A stretch of DNA of 64,000 nt, taken from assembly GCF_026672545.1 (NCBI RefSeq), contig NZ_JAPPRJ010000002.1, forward strand, positions 385,001-449,000, given 5' to 3'. The position numbers and the translations under genes are program-made. The stretch comes from Rhizobium sp. SL86 (GTDB lineage: Bacteria; Pseudomonadota; Alphaproteobacteria; Rhizobiales; Rhizobiaceae). Positions 58,471 to 64,000 of the stretch are shown piece after piece (within the stretch, counting starts at the first letter, position 1; each line of letters opens with the position of its first letter). The notes beneath the pieces were generated by a model. That model saw only the letters and a program-made list of their open reading frames with translations. It did no database searches and had not been told where the DNA came from.

Positions 58471-59130
58471 GTGAGTTCAGTCAATAAGCGGCCTTCGGGC
58501 ACGCGACGTACACGCACGCAAAGTGAACGATCCAGCGAGACGCGCCAGGCGTTGTTCGACGCGACGATTGCACTTCTTCACGATCAGGGGTTCAACAAGA
58601 CATCGACCCCGGAGATCGCGCGCAAAGCCGGGGTTTCCCGCGGTGCACTGACCCATCATTTCGCGACCAAGGAAGACCTGGTGATCAGCGCGGTCGCCGA
58701 CCATCTGGCGCAGGTGAACACCAAGCTGGCCGCCTTTGCCGACACCTACGGTCGCCGTGGCGGTTCGACCGACGAGATCGTCGATTATCTCTGGCAGATC
58801 ATGTTCGACAGGCTCTTCTACGTGACCCTGGAATACCTGCCTGAGGCGCGCCATAACGAAGGCTTTCGCGCCGGCCTCATACCCGTCGTGCACGAGTTCC
58901 ATGACCGTCTCGATGCGATCTGGACGGCGCTTGCCGCTCACCGGCAGGCAGATCCGGCCAGCGTTCGCATCGTCATGAACGCCACCATGTGCCTGATCCG
59001 AGGAATGATTGCACAGACCGTGCTGCGTCCTGCAGATTCGACCTATTACGAAACCCTGCTTGGGTTCTGGAAGCAGCAGGTCAGGGACTATTTTTCGACG
59101 ATCGCGAAACATTCGGAGCCGAAGCCATGA
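58471..59130 (+). CDS. TetR-family transcriptional regulator
   Basis: This 219-residue repressor-type protein has an N-terminal helix-turn-helix (ETRQALFDATIALLHDQGFNKTSTPEIARKAGVSRGALTHHF) and a C-terminal ligand domain of helices. The GTG at 58471 after GAGGGGACATC is preferred; a TTG at 58447 would add eight residues. Its stop overlaps the following ATPase start by 4 bp, so it is the first gene of the transporter operon. The palindrome upstream is its likely operator. The ligand is unknown. Confidence 0.9.
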   Translation: MSSVNKRPSGTRRTRTQSERSSETRQALFDATIALLHDQGFNKTSTPEIARKAGVSRGALTHHFATKEDLVISAVADHLAQVNTKLAAFADTYGRRGGSTDEIVDYLWQIMFDRLFYVTLEYLPEARHNEGFRAGLIPVVHEFHDRLDAIWTALAAHRQADPASVRIVMNATMCLIRGMIAQTVLRPADSTYYETLLGFWKQQVRDYFSTIAKHSEPKP

Positions 59131-59891
59131 AGTCCATTCTTCAGGTAAGGGATCTCCGGCGAAGCTTTTATGGTGTGAAGGTTCTGACGGGCGTCAATCT
59201 CGATGTCATCGAGGGGACCATCACCGGTCTGATCGGTCCGAACGGCGCTGGGAAATCGACCTTCTTCAACTGCATCTCAGGGCTTTATATGCCCGATAGC
59301 GGTTCCGTGATGTTCGACGGTGTCGACGTCACCCGCTCCAGAAGCCAGGATCGAGTGGCCGCGGGTCTTGTCCGCACATTCCAGCTCGCGCGGGGGTTTC
59401 CAAAACTCACCGTGTTCCAGCACTTCATGCTTTACGGCCAGAACCATCCTGGCGAGGGCCTGTTGGCCAGCCTCACCGGCAGCGCCGTCGGGCGGCGACA
59501 CGAGGAAGAACTGGCGGAGGAGGCCTTGTCCACGGCCCGCCGGCTGCGCCTCACCCATGTGATTGACAATCCGGTAACGGCGCTGTCGGGCGGTCAGAAG
59601 AAGCTTGTCGAGATTGGCCGGGCGCTGATGGCCAAACCTCGACTGATCCTGCTCGATGAACCCATGGCCGGCGTCAACCCCACCCTTATGGCGGAGATCG
59701 CCGAGCATCTGAAGGCTTTGAACGCCGAAGGTGTGACCATCTGCCTGATCGAGCACGATATGAAGCTGATCGGCAGCCTCTGCGATCCGGTCATCGTTAT
59801 GGCCGAAGGTCGCAAGCTCACCGAAGGCAGCTTCGCCGAGGTCGTCTCCGACGAACGGGTACAGGAAGCCTATCTCGGAGGAAGGCACTGA
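59127..59891 (+). CDS. ABC transporter ATP-binding protein, LivG type (second system)
   Basis: This 254-residue ATPase has Walker A GPNGAGKST, signature LSGGQKKLVEIGRAL, and Walker B LILLDEPMAGVNP. It overlaps the TetR stop by 4 bp, and the next ATPase starts 2 bp after its stop. The ATG at 59127 is fixed by the overlap. It forms a LivG/LivF pair as part of a TetR-controlled operon. Confidence 0.93.
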   Translation: MKSILQVRDLRRSFYGVKVLTGVNLDVIEGTITGLIGPNGAGKSTFFNCISGLYMPDSGSVMFDGVDVTRSRSQDRVAAGLVRTFQLARGFPKLTVFQHFMLYGQNHPGEGLLASLTGSAVGRRHEEELAEEALSTARRLRLTHVIDNPVTALSGGQKKLVEIGRALMAKPRLILLDEPMAGVNPTLMAEIAEHLKALNAEGVTICLIEHDMKLIGSLCDPVIVMAEGRKLTEGSFAEVVSDERVQEAYLGGRH

Positions 59892-59893
59892 TC

Positions 59894-60595
59894 ATGTTGA
59901 AGGCTGAAGGTCTTGTGGCCGGTTATGGCGCCGCCGAGGAAATCCTGAAGGGCGCTTCGATCGACGTGGAAGCCGGTGAGATTGTCACGATCATCGGCCC
60001 GAATGGTGCAGGCAAATCGACCCTTCTCAAGGCGATTGCCGGTCTGGTGCCGTTGAAGGGTGGCAGCGTCCGAATGAATGGCGCCGATCTGACGCGCCAG
60101 GATGCGCTGGGTCGTTCAAAGGCCGGGCTGGCTTTCGTCATGCAGGAAAAGAACGTGTTCGGCGCGATGTCGGTGGCCGAAAACCTCGACATTGCCAGCT
60201 TCGGCAATCCCTCGGGCATGGCGGCCCGGCGTGAGGCGGTCTATGCCCGTTATCCCGTTCTGGCCGACAAACGAAAGGCCTTGGCGCGCACGCTTTCCGG
60301 CGGTCAGCGGCAACTGCTCGCCATGGGCATGAGCCTGATGACGGAACCGAAGCTGCTGCTGCTCGATGAACCGACGGCTGGTCTTTCGCCGAAGGCGGCC
60401 GAGGAACTTTTCATGGCGATCATCGAACTCAACCGGTCCGGTCTTCCCGTCCTCATGGTCGAGCAGCACGCGCTTGAGGCGCTGGAGATCTCCACTCGCG
60501 GTTATGTCATTGTTACCGGTCGCAACGCGGCCACTGGCGGCGGCAGAGAACTGGCCGCCGATCCTGAAGTTCGCCGCCTGTTCCTGGGCGGTTGA
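59894..60595 (+). CDS. ABC transporter ATP-binding protein, LivF type (second system)
   Basis: This 233-residue ATPase carries Walker A GPNGAGKST, signature LSGGQRQLLAMGMSL and Walker B LLLLDEPTAGLSP. It is separated from the LivG-type protein by two bases. A 40-bp gap leads to the binding-protein gene, the next in the operon. Confidence 0.93.
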   Translation: MLKAEGLVAGYGAAEEILKGASIDVEAGEIVTIIGPNGAGKSTLLKAIAGLVPLKGGSVRMNGADLTRQDALGRSKAGLAFVMQEKNVFGAMSVAENLDIASFGNPSGMAARREAVYARYPVLADKRKALARTLSGGQRQLLAMGMSLMTEPKLLLLDEPTAGLSPKAAEELFMAIIELNRSGLPVLMVEQHALEALEISTRGYVIVTGRNAATGGGRELAADPEVRRLFLGG

Positions 60596-60635
60596 GAAGA
60601 CGGTCAGCAATCAAACAAAGAAGAGGGAACAACGC

Positions 60636-61841
60636 ATGAGCAGCTTCACATTCAGTCGCCGCGGCTTCATGGGCGGCGTGGCCGGTCTCGCCGCAACCGG
60701 TCTCGTGCCGCACGCCGTCATGGCGCAGGACGGACCCATCAAGATCGGCGCATTGACGCCGCTGACCGGCTCGGGCGGCCCCTACGGTCCGGTGATGGTC
60801 AAGGCGATCAAAGCGGTCGCCGCCGAGGTGAACAAGGCCGGTGGCGTTCTGGGACGCCAGATCGAAATCATTTCGGAAGACGACCAGACGAACCCGGAAG
60901 CCGGTGTTCGCGCCGCTCGTAAGCTGGTAGATGTCGATCGCGTTTCGGCCATTCTCGGCACCTGGGCCTCGTCGGTTACAACCGCGGTTGCGCCGATCTG
61001 CTGGGAATCCGGCACCATGCTGGCTACCGTTTCCGGTGCCGACGCGATCACCGCGCTGCCGCATCAGGGTTACATTATCCGGACCCAGCCGACGACCATT
61101 CTCCAGGGCCGCAAGTTCGGCGAGTTTGCCGTGGAGCAGGGCGTCAAGAAGCTGTTCTTCTTCTCGCCGCAGACCCCGTTTGCGGACAGCCAGTTCACCA
61201 ATATCACGAAGGCGGTGAAGGCCGCCGGTGGCGAAACGAAATCGTTGATCTATGACGACAAAAAGCCGTCCTATCGCAGCGAAGTCGATGAGATGCTCGC
61301 CTATGGTCCCGATGTCATCGTGCTGGGCGGCTACGCGGCGGATACCGCTGTCCTTCTCAAGGATATCTTCCGCGCCGGCTATGAAGGCAAGAAGATCGCC
61401 TTCGCCTATTCCGTCAACCAGAAGCTTATCGACAGCGTTCCCCCGGAAGTTGTCGAAGGCATCTTCACGATCGCGCCGTCGCCGGCTGAATCGTCCAGCG
61501 CCTATAAGCGCCTGGTTTCGCTCATCGACGTACAGAATCCCGACCCCTACACCACACAGGTCTACGACCAGGCAAACCTCGTGATCATGGCCATTGCCAA
61601 GGCGGGAGCCGCTGACGGCAAGTCGATCCGCGACGCGATCCGTTCGGTTTCCCAGGCCGAGGGCGGCACGGTCGTCGACAATGCGGTCGATGGTCTGAAG
61701 CTGATCGCCGAAGGCAAGTCGGTGAACTATCAAGGTGCTTCCGGCCCCTGCGATTTCACCGCCGCCGGTGACATCTCCGACAGTCAGTTCCGCTACGAAC
61801 AGGTTAAAGGCGGCAAGCTCAAGCTCCTGAAGATCGCGTGA
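60636..61841 (+). CDS. ABC transporter substrate-binding protein (second system)
   Basis: This 401-residue periplasmic protein has a twin-arginine-like signal (SRRGFMGGVAGLAATG, cleavage near MAQD at about 31). The binding fold opens with IKIGALTPLTGSGGPYGPV. It belongs to the branched-chain/amide group. The Tat-type signal is notable since Liv-type binding proteins mostly use Sec. The gene follows AGAGGGAAC. Its substrate is unknown; proximity to cox does not prove any link. Confidence 0.9.
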   Translation: MSSFTFSRRGFMGGVAGLAATGLVPHAVMAQDGPIKIGALTPLTGSGGPYGPVMVKAIKAVAAEVNKAGGVLGRQIEIISEDDQTNPEAGVRAARKLVDVDRVSAILGTWASSVTTAVAPICWESGTMLATVSGADAITALPHQGYIIRTQPTTILQGRKFGEFAVEQGVKKLFFFSPQTPFADSQFTNITKAVKAAGGETKSLIYDDKKPSYRSEVDEMLAYGPDVIVLGGYAADTAVLLKDIFRAGYEGKKIAFAYSVNQKLIDSVPPEVVEGIFTIAPSPAESSSAYKRLVSLIDVQNPDPYTTQVYDQANLVIMAIAKAGAADGKSIRDAIRSVSQAEGGTVVDNAVDGLKLIAEGKSVNYQGASGPCDFTAAGDISDSQFRYEQVKGGKLKLLKIA

Positions 61842-61848
61842 GGCCGTA

Positions 61849-62712
61849 ATGACGATCGTGGCTCAGGCAATACTGAACGGTATCATGACGGGGATGCTGA
61901 TCGCCATTCCCGCCCTTGGCCTCACGGCGATCTTTGCCGTGCTGCGTTATGTCAATTTTGCCATAGGGGCCTATGCCACGGTCGGCGCATTTGCAGCCTG
62001 GTATGTCAATACGAGGTTCGGGCTCGGTGTGTTTCCTTCCGCGCTGGTGGCGTTTGTTGCCGGCGGTGCGGTTGGGCTGATTGCGGAGCAGACGGCGCTT
62101 GCCCGTCTGCGTCCGTCCGGCGCACTTGCGGTGGCGATCGCCTCGATCGCCGTCAATCTCATTCTCGAAAATGTCATCCGTTTCATCTTCGGCAACGATC
62201 TTCAGGGGTTCGATCTGCCGATCGCCCGTGACTGGCGTTTTGCCGGCCTCCGATTCGGGCCGCAACAACTGCAGACGGCGGCGATTGCCATCGCCATCAT
62301 GGCAGCGGTGTTTTTGTTCCTGCGGTTTGCCCGGTTCGGCAAGGCCATGCGCGCGGTTGCCGACAATCCAGATCTTGGCAGGCTTTTCGGCATGGACCCG
62401 GCCCGGATCGCCATGATCACCGTGGTGCTCGGGGCAGGTCTTGCGGGTGTCGGCGGCGTGCTGCTCGGTCTCGACACGGCGATCGATCCGATGACGGGAT
62501 CACGTTTGTTGCTGTCGATCTTCGCCGCCGCGGTGCTGGGCGGACTGGGGTCTATCCCCGGAGCCGTACTTGGCGCGGTCATGATCGGCATTGGTGAGGA
62601 ACTGGCGGTGCTGGTTCTGCCGGCCACGTATCGTTCGGCCGTCGGCTTCGCCACCATTCTTCTTATCCTGTCGCTGCGTCCCGCAGGCATTCTGGGTGAA
62701 AGGAATACCTGA
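61849..62712 (+). CDS. ABC transporter permease, LivH type (second system)
   Basis: This 287-residue inner-membrane permease has about eight hydrophobic segments and the loop NPDLGRLFGMDPARIAMITVVLGAGLAG. It starts 7 bp after the binding-protein stop and overlaps the LivM start by one base. Confidence 0.92.
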   Translation: MTIVAQAILNGIMTGMLIAIPALGLTAIFAVLRYVNFAIGAYATVGAFAAWYVNTRFGLGVFPSALVAFVAGGAVGLIAEQTALARLRPSGALAVAIASIAVNLILENVIRFIFGNDLQGFDLPIARDWRFAGLRFGPQQLQTAAIAIAIMAAVFLFLRFARFGKAMRAVADNPDLGRLFGMDPARIAMITVVLGAGLAGVGGVLLGLDTAIDPMTGSRLLLSIFAAAVLGGLGSIPGAVLGAVMIGIGEELAVLVLPATYRSAVGFATILLILSLRPAGILGERNT

Positions 62713-63623
62713 TGCTGTCCTACCTCATCTTCACGCTGACACTTGGCGGCATCTACGCGCTCTTGGCGCTCAGCCTCAATCTGATCTGGGGCGGCGTCGG
62801 CATGGTCAATCTCGGCCTCGCCGGTTTCTTTGCCGTCGGGGCCTATGCTTCGGCGCTGGTGGCGATTGCCGGCGTTCCGCTGCCGCTTGCCATGTTGCTC
62901 GCCTGCCTGATCGGCGCTGCCGCCGGCATCCTCGCCACCTTCGCGACCATTCGCCTGCGCGGTGATTATCTCGCCATCGTCACACTCGGTTTTGCCGAGG
63001 TGGTGCGCATGGTGGCGCTCAACGAGCGCTGGCTGACACGCGGCTCGGATGGCATATCGGGGATACCCGCACCTTTTCGTGCCGAGCTTGGCGTGGACGG
63101 TTTCAACCTGTTCTACCTTGCGCTGGTCAGCGTGATCGTGCTCGCCGTGTTCCTGACCATGCGCCGCCTCGATCTGTCGCCATTCGGGCGTGTGCTGAAG
63201 GCGATCCGCGAAGACCAGGAACTGGCGACCTTCGCCGGCAAATCCGTAACTCGGTTCAAGATGCAGACCTTTGCGCTGTCGGCGGGCATTGCCGGTCTGG
63301 CGGGGGCCCTCTACGGTCATTTCCAGACCTATATTTCGCCGGACCATTTCCAGCCGTTGATTACCATTTATATCTTCCTCGCGGTGACAGCCGGCGGTGT
63401 CGGCCGGCCGGTGGGCGCGCTTGTCGGCGCTTATCTCGTGGTGTTTTTCCTCGAAGCGACGCGTTTTCTCGGCGAGATCTTCACCGTGCTTGAGCCGGGG
63501 CAGGTGGCCGCGATCCGCGAAATCCTCGTCGGCCTCGCCTTGCTGTGTGTCCTGCATCTGCGCCCGCAGGGCATTTTGCCGGAACGTATCGCCCCCGCAC
63601 CCAAACCGGAGACATCACCGTGA
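62712..63623 (+). CDS. ABC transporter permease, LivM type (second system)
   Basis: This 303-residue permease has about nine hydrophobic segments and the loop REDQELATFAGKSVTRFKMQTFALSAGIAGLAG. It pairs with the LivH-type protein. The stop overlaps the following GTG by 4 bp. Confidence 0.92.
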   Translation: MLSYLIFTLTLGGIYALLALSLNLIWGGVGMVNLGLAGFFAVGAYASALVAIAGVPLPLAMLLACLIGAAAGILATFATIRLRGDYLAIVTLGFAEVVRMVALNERWLTRGSDGISGIPAPFRAELGVDGFNLFYLALVSVIVLAVFLTMRRLDLSPFGRVLKAIREDQELATFAGKSVTRFKMQTFALSAGIAGLAGALYGHFQTYISPDHFQPLITIYIFLAVTAGGVGRPVGALVGAYLVVFFLEATRFLGEIFTVLEPGQVAAIREILVGLALLCVLHLRPQGILPERIAPAPKPETSP

Positions 63624-64000
63624 AGGAACTTCTGTCGACGTTGAGCGCGCCCGGCCAGCCGGCAACGCTCTACAAGGCTCTCGAACAGGCCCTGTCGGAG
63701 GAAATCGGCTTTGGCCTGTTCACCTTGCTTTACCGGGATGGCGACGAGGTCGCTCGCGTCTATTCCAGCAACGAGGCCGCCTATCCGGTGTTCGGCCGCA
63801 AGCACATGGGCCCGACCCCTTGGGGTGAAAAGGTCATTGACCGGCAGGAAGCCTTTCTCGGGCCGGACCGGGACGCCATTGTCTGGGCCTTCTACGATCA
63901 TGAGTTGATTTTCAGCCTCGGTCTCGGCGCGGTCATCAACATCCCCGTCGTCTACAATGGCGAGACCATCGGCACGATGAACCTGCTCGACAAAAGCGGT
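63620..64000 (+). CDS. GAF-domain protein, 5' part (runs off the window)
   Basis: From GTG at 63620, 127 codons are open to the window end. The sequence is GAF-like: LYKALEQALSEEIGFGLFTLLYRDGD, then VINIPVVYNGETIGTMNLLD. The GTGA overlap with the permease stop suggests it is the last or next gene of the transporter operon. Stand-alone GAF proteins can sense small molecules. The 3' end is missing, so no further domain can be seen. Confidence 0.8.
   Translation, partial: MKELLSTLSAPGQPATLYKALEQALSEEIGFGLFTLLYRDGDEVARVYSSNEAAYPVFGRKHMGPTPWGEKVIDRQEAFLGPDRDAIVWAFYDHELIFSLGLGAVINIPVVYNGETIGTMNLLDKSG

Overview
The window reads as alphaproteobacterial DNA, most probably from a member of the Rhizobiaceae (Agrobacterium/Rhizobium type). 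The grounds are a 23S-5S-initiator-tRNA layout, a type II glutamine synthetase (glnII), FixJ-type regulators, a DUF1127 protein and rhizobial IS families. No species assignment is possible from the sequence alone.

Layout. 1-1570: the 3' end of a 23S rRNA gene, 5S rRNA and tRNA-fMet. 1526-3364: a large serine recombinase whose reading frame ends antisense inside the tRNA, so the tRNA is a likely integration site. 3.6-15.5 kb: a mosaic of small or broken genes and stacked insertion sequences. An intact IS21-family element sits inside an IS3-family remnant, which abuts an older IS21-family remnant. The mosaic also holds a short surface-glycan locus: a NeuD/PglD-like acyltransferase, a three-part glycosyltransferase fusion and a UDP-glucuronate decarboxylase-like enzyme. 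15.6-29.4 kb: a four-PAS histidine kinase, orphan and FixJ-type response regulators, cupin, PAP2 and YceI proteins, an IS256-family insertion directly upstream of glnII, and some decayed sequence.

29.8-48.8 kb: a complete 4-hydroxyphenylacetate (homoprotocatechuate meta-cleavage) region. hpaF-hpaE-hpaD-gabD-like-hpaG-hpaH-hpaI is followed by a FeaR-like AraC regulator, an aldehyde dehydrogenase, a GMC oxidoreductase and a five-gene branched-chain-type ABC transporter. A divergent HpaA-like regulator and hpaBC close the region. Read together, an aryl-ethanol or aryl-ethylamine type compound could be taken up, oxidised to 4-hydroxyphenylacetate, hydroxylated by HpaBC, and degraded to pyruvate and succinate.

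49.3-58.1 kb: a coxC-M-S-L-D-E-F-G cluster for a form I aerobic CO dehydrogenase. CoxL has the diagnostic AYRCSFR motif with Cys388, and Glu763, at the same numbers as the characterised Oligotropha enzyme. CoxC is an MHYT-LytTR membrane regulator. A pair of 13-bp direct repeats spaced 21 bp, plus a degenerate third, lies between coxC and coxM and looks like a LytTR-type operator. 58.4-64 kb: a TetR regulator with a 10-bp-arm operator, a second branched-chain-type ABC transporter and the start of a GAF-domain gene that runs off the window.
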